64,000 nucleotides of DNA from Streptococcus pasteurianus. Lineage in GTDB: Bacteria > Bacillota > Bacilli > Lactobacillales > Streptococcaceae. The DNA is taken from NCBI RefSeq assembly GCF_004843545.1, contig NZ_CP039457.1, positions 1,826,501-1,890,500 on the forward strand. The letters are read 5' to 3'. The notes beneath the pieces are model-generated. The model was not told where the DNA came from. It made no database searches and worked only from the letters and a program-made list of their open reading frames with translations. Each line of letters opens with the position of its first letter. The first letter of the stretch is position 1. The position numbers and the translations under genes are program-made. Shown here in pieces: positions 1-6,322 of the stretch.

Positions 1-97
1 TTCTTGCACTAGCCATTTCTAACCGCTTACTTCCAATAATATTTTTTCACCTAAAATGTGACATCACTCCTTTATCGCTATTTTCTACAACAAGTCG
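1..97 (-). other. Downstream end of the tiny-peptide operon, cut by the window edge
   Basis: On the minus strand a good ribosome-binding sequence (AAAGGAG) follows the third tiny ORF, but no sensible long ORF starts at it. The nearest ATG (66-68) gives only five codons and sits two bases from the SD. A frame reading ILGEKILLEVSG and then a stop begins at an ATT, so this may be a gene that has lost its start and gained a stop, or the true gene may begin beyond position 1. A 13-nt string at 20-32 recurs in the promoter spacer at 395-407. Confidence 0.3.
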
Positions 98-139
98 TTA
101 GTCTCCATTTTTGTAACGACCTACATTAAACATCAACAT
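98..139 (-). CDS. Tiny ORF, 13 aa, RYKNGD core (third of three)
   Basis: Reads MLMFNVGRYKNGD and then TAA. A GGAGG ribosome-binding sequence lies seven bases upstream (GGAGGAACGCCTTATG), almost the same layout as for the second ORF. The last seven residues are nearly identical to those of the second ORF and to the middle of the first. Shared sequence, shared spacing and a common promoter argue that these are translated peptides rather than chance ORFs. No family recognised. Possible roles are a modified-peptide precursor, a signalling peptide or a translated leader; nothing in the sequence decides between them. Confidence 0.55.
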   Translation of the reverse strand: MLMFNVGRYKNGD

Positions 140-198
140 AAGGCGTTCCTCCGATGTACTTTGTTACAAGATTTGGTTTTCAAGGCTAAACAAGATGC

Positions 199-240
199 TT
201 AATCACCATCTTTATAGCGTCCTAAGTTAAAAGCTAACAT
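199..240 (-). CDS. Tiny ORF, 13 aa, RYKDGD core (second of three)
   Basis: Reads MLAFNLGRYKDGD and then TAA. The SD is GGAGG, followed by TGGCGCTT before the ATG. It differs from the third ORF by A3 for M, L6 for V and D11 for N: conservative changes that keep the Phe-Asn and Gly-Arg-Tyr-Lys pattern. The DNA differs at several third positions, so protein-level selection is plausible. Unrecognised family, no Cys, Ser or Thr, so it is not a lanthipeptide. The C-terminal Asp sits exactly at the stop, as in the third ORF. Confidence 0.55.
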   Translation of the reverse strand: MLAFNLGRYKDGD

Positions 241-269
241 AAGCGCCACCTCCGTAAAGTCAACTGTGC

Positions 270-332
270 CTACTTACCCCGACTAGGAGACCAATCACCA
301 TTTTTGTACCGAGCGACATGTGGTTTCATCAT
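270..332 (-). CDS. Tiny ORF, 20 aa, RYKNGDW core (first of three)
   Basis: Promoter-proximal member of the trio. Reads MMKPHVARYKNGDWSPSRGK and then TAG. A full AAGGAGGT SD (343-350) lies ten bases before the first ATG; the second ATG is directly adjacent. It carries the same A/G-R-Y-K-N-G-D block as the other two ORFs but continues with WSPSRGK. The Trp and the Lys/Arg-Gly-Lys tail are loosely reminiscent of streptococcal radical-SAM peptide substrates, but no maturase is visible in the window, so that is only a hypothesis. Confidence 0.55.
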   Translation of the reverse strand: MMKPHVARYKNGDWSPSRGK

Positions 333-385
333 AAGAACTGTTACCTCCTTACTTCGTTACTTTTGTCATCCTTCTTTACACCTTT

Positions 386-414
386 ATTATAATGTAACCG
401 CTTACTTTTGTCAA
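386..414 (-). promoter_or_regulatory. Consensus sigma-A promoter of the tiny-peptide operon
   Basis: On the minus strand, TTGACA (409-414), a 17-bp spacer and TATAAT (386-391): a perfect match to the vegetative consensus in both hexamers and spacing. It points at the three tiny ORFs and away from mutY. Part of its spacer (395-407) recurs at 20-32. Confidence 0.85.
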
Positions 415-444
415 TACCTAAATACTCATTTTTCTAAAAAATAG

Positions 445-463
445 TCAAAAATCTCATTTTTGA
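445..463. promoter_or_regulatory. Inverted repeat upstream of the tiny-peptide promoter, candidate operator
   Basis: TCAAAAAT-CTC-ATTTTTGA is a perfect 8-bp inverted repeat about 30 bp upstream of the -35 element. The half-site CTCATTTTT recurs at 425-433, between the repeat and the promoter. This position suits an activator. It is also within about 80 bp of the mutY start, so mutY could be the target instead. Confidence 0.45.
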
Positions 464-524
464 TGAAATAAAATAATAAGCGTTTTTGTTATTCAAAGAA
501 ATCATTCTTTGCTAAAATAGAGTT

Positions 525-1679
525 ATGATTAATTTTACTGATTATAGCATTGAGATGTGGGATGATGAGAAAATTGCTTCTTTTCGTCGCACGCTGCTTG
601 CTTGGTATGACAATGAAAAACGGGATTTGCCTTGGCGCAGAACCAAAAATCCTTATCACATTTGGGTGTCTGAAATCATGTTGCAACAAACACAAGTTGT
701 TACTGTTATTCCCTACTATGAACGCTTTTTAGCTTGGTTTCCAACCGTTGACGCTCTCGCCAAAGCTCCTGAAGAAAAATTACTTAAAGCGTGGGAAGGC
801 TTAGGTTATTATTCACGCGTGCGCAATATGCAAAAAGCTGCGCAAGAAATCATGGACGATTTTAATGGCGAATTTCCTAGCACTTATGATGATATTCTCT
901 CCTTAAAAGGAATTGGACCTTATACGGCTGGTGCGATTGCAAGCATTGCTTTTGACCTTCCCGAACCAGCTGTGGACGGCAATGTCATGCGTGTTATGGC
1001 AAGGCTTTTTGAGGTCAATTATGATATTGGTGACCCTAAAAATCGCAAAATTTTTCAAGCTATTATGGAAGTGCTCATTGACCCTGAACGCCCTGGGGAT
1101 TTCAATCAAGCACTTATGGATTTGGGCACAGATATTGAGTCTGCTAAAAATCCTCGCCCAGATGAATCACCAATTCGCTTTTTCAGCGCAGCTTATTTAC
1201 ACGGCACTTATGACAAATACCCTATCAAATTGCCAAAGAAAAAGCCAAAACCGTTGCAAATTCAAGCTTTTATCATTCGCAACAGCAAAGGTGATTTCCT
1301 ATTAGAAAAGAATACTGACGGACGCTTGCTCGGTGGTTTCTGGTCATTTCCAATCATGGAAACTGATTTTATTGGGCAACAGCTTGATTTATTTGAAACA
1401 GATAATGCCAAAAACACTCTCAAAACAACGTCGCAAAAAACGTTATTTAAGGAAGATTATCAACTAAACCCAACTTGGACAAATAAAACCTTCAATCACG
1501 TCAAGCATACCTTTAGCCACCAAAAATGGACAATCGAACTCATCGAAGGCTCAGTCAACTCAAATGAATTTACCAAAGATAAGGAACTCCGCTGGGTCGC
1601 ACAAGACCAACTTTCCACCTACCCCATGGCAACCCCACAAAAGAAAATGTTAAAAGAGTATTTAGGAAAGGAGACTTAG
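525..1679 (+). CDS. mutY: A/G-specific adenine glycosylase MutY, cluster-less type
   Basis: Base-excision repair glycosylase that removes adenine mispaired with 8-oxoguanine. The catalytic Glu is E50 in WVSEIMLQQTQV, the helix-hairpin-helix LKGIGPYTA is at about 127-135, and the catalytic Asp is D151 in AVDGNVMR. The C-terminal NUDIX-like recognition domain starts near 240. The four Cys that bind 4Fe-4S in E. coli MutY would fall around 203-225, just after NQALMDLGTDIE, but there is no Cys there. Length (384 aa) is normal. The 3' end is duplicated at 3386-3443, so the last codons (YLGKET) differ from the relic copy (YLKMEK). The start is weakly supported by its SD, but the N-terminus fits the family. 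Confidence 0.95.
   Translation: MINFTDYSIEMWDDEKIASFRRTLLAWYDNEKRDLPWRRTKNPYHIWVSEIMLQQTQVVTVIPYYERFLAWFPTVDALAKAPEEKLLKAWEGLGYYSRVRNMQKAAQEIMDDFNGEFPSTYDDILSLKGIGPYTAGAIASIAFDLPEPAVDGNVMRVMARLFEVNYDIGDPKNRKIFQAIMEVLIDPERPGDFNQALMDLGTDIESAKNPRPDESPIRFFSAAYLHGTYDKYPIKLPKKKPKPLQIQAFIIRNSKGDFLLEKNTDGRLLGGFWSFPIMETDFIGQQLDLFETDNAKNTLKTTSQKTLFKEDYQLNPTWTNKTFNHVKHTFSHQKWTIELIEGSVNSNEFTKDKELRWVAQDQLSTYPMATPQKKMLKEYLGKET
1622..1661 (+). repeat. 40-bp direct repeat, left copy (mutY 3' end)
   Basis: These 40 bases (CCCCATGGCAACC to AAAGAGTAT) are identical to 3386-3425. The two copies bracket the AbiH gene. This copy lies inside the intact mutY reading frame. Confidence 0.95.
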
Positions 1680-1685
1680 ACAGAA

Positions 1686-3347
1686 TTGGAAATAAAAAAT
1701 ATTTTAGTAATCGGTAATGGTTTTGACCTTGCAATCAAGCGTAAAACCAGCTATGAAGATTTTATTAAGTTTGCTTGTCAAATAACAGGATTTCCCAATG
1801 AATCAATTTCTCATTCTTTGTGCGATAACTATACCTTATATGGTAAAGAATCTTTTATCGATCAATATGAACTATTTCAAAAAAATCTTGTTTTAGAATT
1901 TATTAATTTTTTAGTAAAAAAATATAGTGAACAAAATAATTTACGTAATCTTACCGAAGAAAAGTTAAAATATTTGGATAAGTACTACGAATATTTTCAA
2001 TGTGAAGTTTCTTTCCAAGGAAGAGAAAAAACATTTAATAACTTGTATAACTCCTTTTACGGACATGGCATTCAGTACCCACCAGGTGAGTCATTTGAAG
2101 AGTTATTTATAAAATCCCTAGAAGAAAAACTTCAAAAAGAAATTGAAAAATGTAATCCTATTAACCTTAGTGCCCTTTTAGATGTAGTGGAAACTAATAG
2201 TGGATTTAAAAAAATGGCTTCAAAATCCGATTACATAATCAGTTTATCTTACTATGAATTCTTTTTAAAATTTAAAAATCCTATTTTAGACTTTATATTG
2301 CTCAATAGAGATTCCCTCGATAACTGGTCAAGTCTCGAACAACATATTTCTCATTTAATTAATGGCTTTGTAGAATTAAAAGGAAAAATTGAAGAGTTAG
2401 AAGAAGAGTATACCAAACTATTTATTGACAATTACCTTACCGATAACGAACTCAAGACACTTACCAAAGAAATTGAAAAACACTTTTCTTTTTTGCCAAA
2501 CAGTACTCATATCAACTTTTTAATTAAAGACATTGGATATACATTTCATCCCAATTTAAGACCCAACAGCAATTATCAGCCACCACAGCCTATGCACAGC
2601 AACCTAACCACTGCTTTTGAAGAATATCATAGTAAACTAGTTAAAGCGCTAAATTCTTTCACATTTCTACTTGAATTATATTTAACATACCTTGATAAAA
2701 TTGAGGACGAAAGTAAATTTGAAATTCCAAAAATTTTATCACCTTTTGAACAAGTCGATGATATACTAACATTTAATTATACCGATACTGCTCAACAACT
2801 TTATAATATTCCAGATAATAACATTCATTACATTCACGGAAAGCTAAATTTCACTAAAGATACAATTGAGACATCAAACTTGGTACTTGGAATTGAAGAT
2901 ATTGACCATAATATCATTGATGATGATCTAATAGATTTTCAAAAAACATTTCAAAGAATCGTTAAAAAAACAGGTTCAAAATATCGTTCATTTTTCAATT
3001 TAGATCATTCTAATAATCTTGTTCGTGTTATAATTTATGGTCATTCACTAGATGTGTTAGATCAAGAAATTTTCAAAAAAATATTTGATGAATTAGATAA
3101 CATTACAAACACTTCCTCATCCCCATTACGTATGGAAATAATCATTCTACACTACGGCAAGACAGAGATACAATCTACTATAGATTTAAAATCAAAAGTT
3201 CGTAATTTATCCGCTATCTTAGGAAAAGATAAGTTAATTGAATTAACTGCTAACAATCTTGTACATTTTATAGATGCCTCTAAATTGGACGAAATTGAAA
3301 CAATTATATATGAATCTAAAAAGCGCACCCAAATAAATACATTCTAG
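1686..3347 (+). CDS. AbiH-family abortive infection protein
   Basis: 553-aa protein resembling lactococcal AbiH, an abortive-infection phage-defence protein of unknown mechanism. The N-terminus ILVIGNGFDLAIKRKTSYEDF (about 5-25) has the family's glycine-rich nucleotide-fold signature. Further on are the hallmark blocks DDILTFNYTDT (about 358-368) and IHYIHGKLN (about 380-388). Start is TTG, seven bases after the mutY stop; AGGAGA is the likely SD, so it may be co-transcribed with mutY. Its base composition is more AT-rich than mutY. It sits between two copies of the mutY 3' end and is therefore very likely an inserted cargo gene. No integrase or partner gene accompanies it. Confidence 0.85.
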   Translation: MEIKNILVIGNGFDLAIKRKTSYEDFIKFACQITGFPNESISHSLCDNYTLYGKESFIDQYELFQKNLVLEFINFLVKKYSEQNNLRNLTEEKLKYLDKYYEYFQCEVSFQGREKTFNNLYNSFYGHGIQYPPGESFEELFIKSLEEKLQKEIEKCNPINLSALLDVVETNSGFKKMASKSDYIISLSYYEFFLKFKNPILDFILLNRDSLDNWSSLEQHISHLINGFVELKGKIEELEEEYTKLFIDNYLTDNELKTLTKEIEKHFSFLPNSTHINFLIKDIGYTFHPNLRPNSNYQPPQPMHSNLTTAFEEYHSKLVKALNSFTFLLELYLTYLDKIEDESKFEIPKILSPFEQVDDILTFNYTDTAQQLYNIPDNNIHYIHGKLNFTKDTIETSNLVLGIEDIDHNIIDDDLIDFQKTFQRIVKKTGSKYRSFFNLDHSNNLVRVIIYGHSLDVLDQEIFKKIFDELDNITNTSSSPLRMEIIILHYGKTEIQSTIDLKSKVRNLSAILGKDKLIELTANNLVHFIDASKLDEIETIIYESKKRTQINTF

Positions 3348-3385
3348 ACCCTTGACACCGCTTTTCACGAAATATTATCACAATC

Positions 3386-3443
3386 CCCCATGGCAACCCC
3401 ACAAAAGAAAATGTTAAAAGAGTATCTGAAAATGGAGAAATAA
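3386..3443 (+). pseudogene. Displaced original 3' end of mutY
   Basis: Encodes PMATPQKKMLKEYLKMEK and then TAA in the frame that matches the mutY C-terminus. The first 40 bases equal 1622-1661, after which the copies diverge. It directly abuts the next (decayed) gene, as expected if this was the ancestral mutY terminus before the AbiH segment arrived. Confidence 0.85.
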
Positions 3444-3444
3444 A

Positions 3445-3914
3445 ATGATTACTGGTTCCTGTCTCTGTTACACTGTCACTTACCAAACCAAAAAACTGTT
3501 AGGACCTATCGTTTGTTGCCACTGTTCTTAACGTCGTAGCTGATTGGATTCTCTTCGTCCCTTGGACTATGACAATCCTAATCATCCTGACGGGGGTGTG
3601 TCAACGAAATCATAGATTTCTGACTTACCGCCTGCCAAAAAGCTTCGGCATCGGCTTTTTCGGTTAATTCTTTGGTCAACGTTGAAGATTTTCAAATCTT
3701 ATTTGGTGCAGATGAGATTGTGACTTATGAATCCTCTAAAGGAAAATACCGCTATTATTGCAAGAATTATCACAGCCAAATTTACCACATCAAAGATGAT
3801 ATGCCAGATAAAGTTACTTTAAAACTGGAAACAATTGACCGTTGCGAACAAGACTTAACCTTACTCGAACGCAAACACATTCACAACAGCCAGAAATTCC
3901 CATGGCTTGAATGA
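3445..3914 (+). pseudogene. Decayed GFA-family (zinc-binding, formaldehyde-activating-like) gene
   Basis: Starts MITGSCLCYTVTYQ, close to the usual GFA start GSCLCGAV, and reaches LGPIVCCHCS before a stop. After roughly 150 bases that do not fit the family, the reading resumes at 3672 as VNVEDFQILFGADEIVTYES, GKYRYYCKN and a KFPWLE end, typical of the C-terminal half. The CxC and HC motifs survive, but the CxxC partner now reads CKNYH. The 80-codon ORF from 3672 starts at a TTG with no SD and is unlikely to be functional alone. A hairpin (about 3640-3662) lies in the foreign middle part. Confidence 0.75.
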
Positions 3915-3934
3915 TTGAAACAAAATGGAAGTGA

Positions 3935-4200
3935 AACAAATAAAATCTCCAGTGGAGACTTTATTCATGAGCCTAAAAATTAAAAAGCGAATCAGTAGTT
4001 TCACAGAAACTTGATTTCTCAGCAAGTCTTAATTTCTTGTTGCTGACCTAAAACAGTTCACTGAACTGTTTTACTCCCACCCCCGCATGGCTCAAAAGGT
4101 TTGGGGAACCTTTTGAGGTTGGAAATGAAGTCAAGTGCAGCTTGATGTCAAAAGGGTTGTAAAAGCTGATTTATTAGCACATTAGAACCCACTCAACCAC
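3935..4200 (+). repeat. Solo copy of an IS1182-like left end, hairpin-rich repeat
   Basis: Matches the minus strand of 32950-33275 over most of its length. Shared blocks include the palindrome around TCTCCAGTGGAGA, CATGAGCCTAAAAATTAAAA, GCGAATCAGTAGTTTCA, CAGCAAGTCTTAATTTC and GGGTTGTAAAAGCTGATTTA. Here no transposase follows. It contains at least three short hairpins (3942-3963, about 4050-4071 and about 4096-4117). It is probably the 5' flank of a deleted element or a non-autonomous derivative. Nothing else is visible between 3915 and 4268. Confidence 0.7.
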
Positions 4201-4230
4201 TGCGTCTTGTAAATAATAACTATATAACCA

Positions 4231-4261
4231 AAGAAGCTGAGCACTTTTTGTCTCAGCCTTA
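4231..4261 (-). terminator. Likely terminator of the OFA transporter gene
   Basis: AAGCTGAG / CTCAGCCTT stem with a 9-10 nt loop just after the transporter stop codon. The T-run is modest on the minus strand and better on the plus strand. Confidence 0.5.
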
Positions 4262-4268
4262 TTTTTAT

Positions 4269-5474
4269 TTAAGCTTTTTGGCTAATTTTCCCGTATAGGA
4301 AATTGAGCAAGAGCCCTGCAAGTGCTAATATGATAGCAATGTAAAATGCAATTGAGAAGCTGCCATTATTTGCTACTGCTATATTTGAAGCGATACTTGG
4401 TGCAAAATAAGCTGCTACTGAATATCCTGTAAACACGATACCGTAGTTTACACCTTGATTGGCGGGACCATAATTTTCCATAACAATTGACGGAAAAACT
4501 CCCATGACACCCCCAAAACAAATGCCAAGCCCAATAATACCAACAGCAAAACCAGCTTGTCCTGGAACAAATGCCAGAACCGCGAGCGCTAAGACAATAA
4601 CGGTGAAAATAATATAGAGGGTATTTGAACGCCCAATCCTATCTGAAACAGTTCCCCAGATAAAACGTCCACTCGAATTAGCAATTGAATAGAGTGATAC
4701 ATAAAGAGCGGCGACCGTTGCCGAAAGCCCAAACATTGACGTGCCAATCGTCCGAGCATTTGAAGCAATCATAAGTCCTGAAAAAGCTCCGACAAAAAAC
4801 ATCGCAATAACAACGTAAAAAACTGGTGTCTTTAGCATGTCAATCCATGTTTTGTTAACCACATTTTGCGCTGACGAAGTCGGTGGATTCCAACCGTCAG
4901 GCTTATATCCTGCAGGTGCTTTTTGGACAAAGACACTTGCCACAAGAACGATGACAATATAAGCTAGACCAATTGTCCGAAAGGCGTACTGAGCATCATG
5001 AGATAAAATCAAGCTATTAGCAATCGGTGAAGCAAAAACAGCCGCTAAACCCATACCGCCTGTTATTATCCCAGAAGCTAGGCCACGCTTATCTGGGAAC
5101 AGTCGTAAGGTATTGGACAAGCAACCAGAATAAGCAAAACCTTGACCGAGCCCTGCAATCAAACCGTAGTAAATATACAACTGCGCTAAACTAGTTGCCG
5201 TACCAGTGAGATAAAAACCACTAGCAAAAAGAATCGCACCAATCGCAATTGACCACTTCACCCAGCCTTTATCCGCAAAATATCCGCCTAAAATCATCGG
5301 AATCGGACCAATAGCTGAATTAATGGAAAAAGCTAACATGATTTGGGGCATTGTCCAGCCTGTCTGTTCACTCAAAGGCTGCGCAAAAGTTGAAAAAGCA
5401 TAAACTGCACCCGTACATAGCAAGATAGTAGTCGAGGCTACCAGCACTAGCCAACGATTTATTTTTTTATCCAT
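4269..5474 (-). CDS. MFS transporter, OFA (oxalate/formate antiporter-like) family
   Basis: 401-aa, about twelve-TM major facilitator protein in the cytoplasmic membrane. The N-terminus RWLVLVASTTILLCTGAVYAFSTFAQPL is typical of the OFA (OxlT-like) family, which exchanges carboxylates in its characterised members. A strong SD (AAGGAGG) precedes the ATG. It is divergent from the flavin-dependent reductase pair at 5710-8737 and shares its cre-controlled region. That suggests transport of the acid consumed or made by that enzyme (a dicarboxylate or enoate), but the substrate is inference. Confidence 0.85.
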   Translation of the reverse strand: MDKKINRWLVLVASTTILLCTGAVYAFSTFAQPLSEQTGWTMPQIMLAFSINSAIGPIPMILGGYFADKGWVKWSIAIGAILFASGFYLTGTATSLAQLYIYYGLIAGLGQGFAYSGCLSNTLRLFPDKRGLASGIITGGMGLAAVFASPIANSLILSHDAQYAFRTIGLAYIVIVLVASVFVQKAPAGYKPDGWNPPTSSAQNVVNKTWIDMLKTPVFYVVIAMFFVGAFSGLMIASNARTIGTSMFGLSATVAALYVSLYSIANSSGRFIWGTVSDRIGRSNTLYIIFTVIVLALAVLAFVPGQAGFAVGIIGLGICFGGVMGVFPSIVMENYGPANQGVNYGIVFTGYSVAAYFAPSIASNIAVANNGSFSIAFYIAIILALAGLLLNFLYGKISQKA

Positions 5475-5517
5475 AAGGAACCTCCTTTTAGATTATATTT
5501 GCCTTATTTTGACAAAG

Positions 5518-5554
5518 ATAATAACAAAATCGCCTCAAAATGTCAACGCTTACA
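5518..5554 (-). promoter_or_regulatory. Promoter of the OFA transporter with overlapping cre box
   Basis: On the minus strand, TTGACA (5541-5546), a 17-bp spacer and TATTAT (5518-5523). TGTCAACGCTTACA (5541-5554) fits the CcpA cre consensus TGWNANCGNTNNCA at every fixed position and covers the -35. Carbon catabolite repression of the transporter is therefore expected. Confidence 0.75.
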
Positions 5555-5637
5555 TTATAAAAAATAATACTAAAATACTAAAAAAATCAGAGAATTGTAT
5601 TATAGCATTGAAATCTGATACTATCATAGGTTATCTA

Positions 5638-5675
5638 TAAAAACGTTTACATTTTGTTTAAAAAAGGAGTATGAT
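5638..5675 (+). promoter_or_regulatory. Promoter of the flavoprotein operon with overlapping cre-like box
   Basis: TTTACA (5646-5651), an 18-bp spacer and TATGAT (5670-5675) precede the 5710 start. TAAAAACGTTTACA (5638-5651) has one mismatch to the cre consensus and again covers the -35, mirroring the divergent promoter. Confidence 0.65.
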
Positions 5676-5709
5676 ATAGGTAATTATTTGTGTAAAAGAG
5701 GTAAACTAT

Positions 5710-6309
5710 ATGAAATTAGTTGCTATCGTTGGAACGAATTCAGACCGTTCTACCAACCGAAAATTATTAAAATTTATGGCGAAGCATTTTTCTGATTCAG
5801 CTGATATTGAAATCCTTGAAATCAAGGGCTTGCCAGCTTTCAACGAACCAGAAGATAAGCTAGCTCCTGCTCCTGTCGCTGATTTTTCTCAAAAAATTGC
5901 TAGCGCAGATGGTGTCATTATCGCAACTCCAGAATATGACCATACGATTCCTGCGCCACTTGCCTCTGCACTTGAATGGATTGCCTACACTAGCCGTGTG
6001 CTTATCAATAAACCAACCATGATTGTTGGGGCTTCTCTTGGTGCTCTCGGTACTTCACGCGCACAAGCTCATCTCCGTCAAATCCTTGATGCCCCTGAAT
6101 TAAAAGCACGCATCATGCCAGGAACAGAATTCTTCCTCGGACATTCTGAACAAGTTTTAGATGATGATTTTAATCTCAATAACCCTGAAAAAGTCGCCGA
6201 ACTTGAAGACAATTTCAAAGAATTCCAATCATTTGTTGAGATTAGTAATCAAATCGTTAGCCAAGCAGACACAGACCGCAAAAGAGCATTTGCTTGGGAA
6301 GCCAAATAG
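5710..6309 (+). CDS. NAD(P)H-dependent FMN reductase-like flavoprotein
   Basis: 199-aa flavodoxin-fold protein of the NADPH-dependent FMN reductase family. The N-terminal phosphate-binding loop [19 protein letters not shown] and the mid-protein block ATPEYDHTIPAPLASALEWI are characteristic. It would pass electrons from NAD(P)H to FMN in the cytoplasm. It is the paralogue of the first domain of the next gene (both begin [10 protein letters not shown] and share the LRQILDAP and MPG-EF blocks), 13 bases downstream, so the pair arose by tandem duplication. First gene of a two-gene operon behind a cre-bearing promoter. Confidence 0.88.
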   Translation: MKLVAIVGTNSDRSTNRKLLKFMAKHFSDSADIEILEIKGLPAFNEPEDKLAPAPVADFSQKIASADGVIIATPEYDHTIPAPLASALEWIAYTSRVLINKPTMIVGASLGALGTSRAQAHLRQILDAPELKARIMPGTEFFLGHSEQVLDDDFNLNNPEKVAELEDNFKEFQSFVEISNQIVSQADTDRKRAFAWEAK

Positions 6310-6322
6310 GAGGTGACAAGTT

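Noticed and set aside
66-83. Five-codon ORF (MSHFR) after the third micro-ORF as a fourth peptide
   Set aside because: The ATG is only two bases from the SD and the RYK-GD core is missing.
3935-4200. Hairpin array considered as CRISPR or riboswitch
   Set aside because: Hairpins differ from each other, no spacer-repeat periodicity, and it matches an IS flank at 33 kb.
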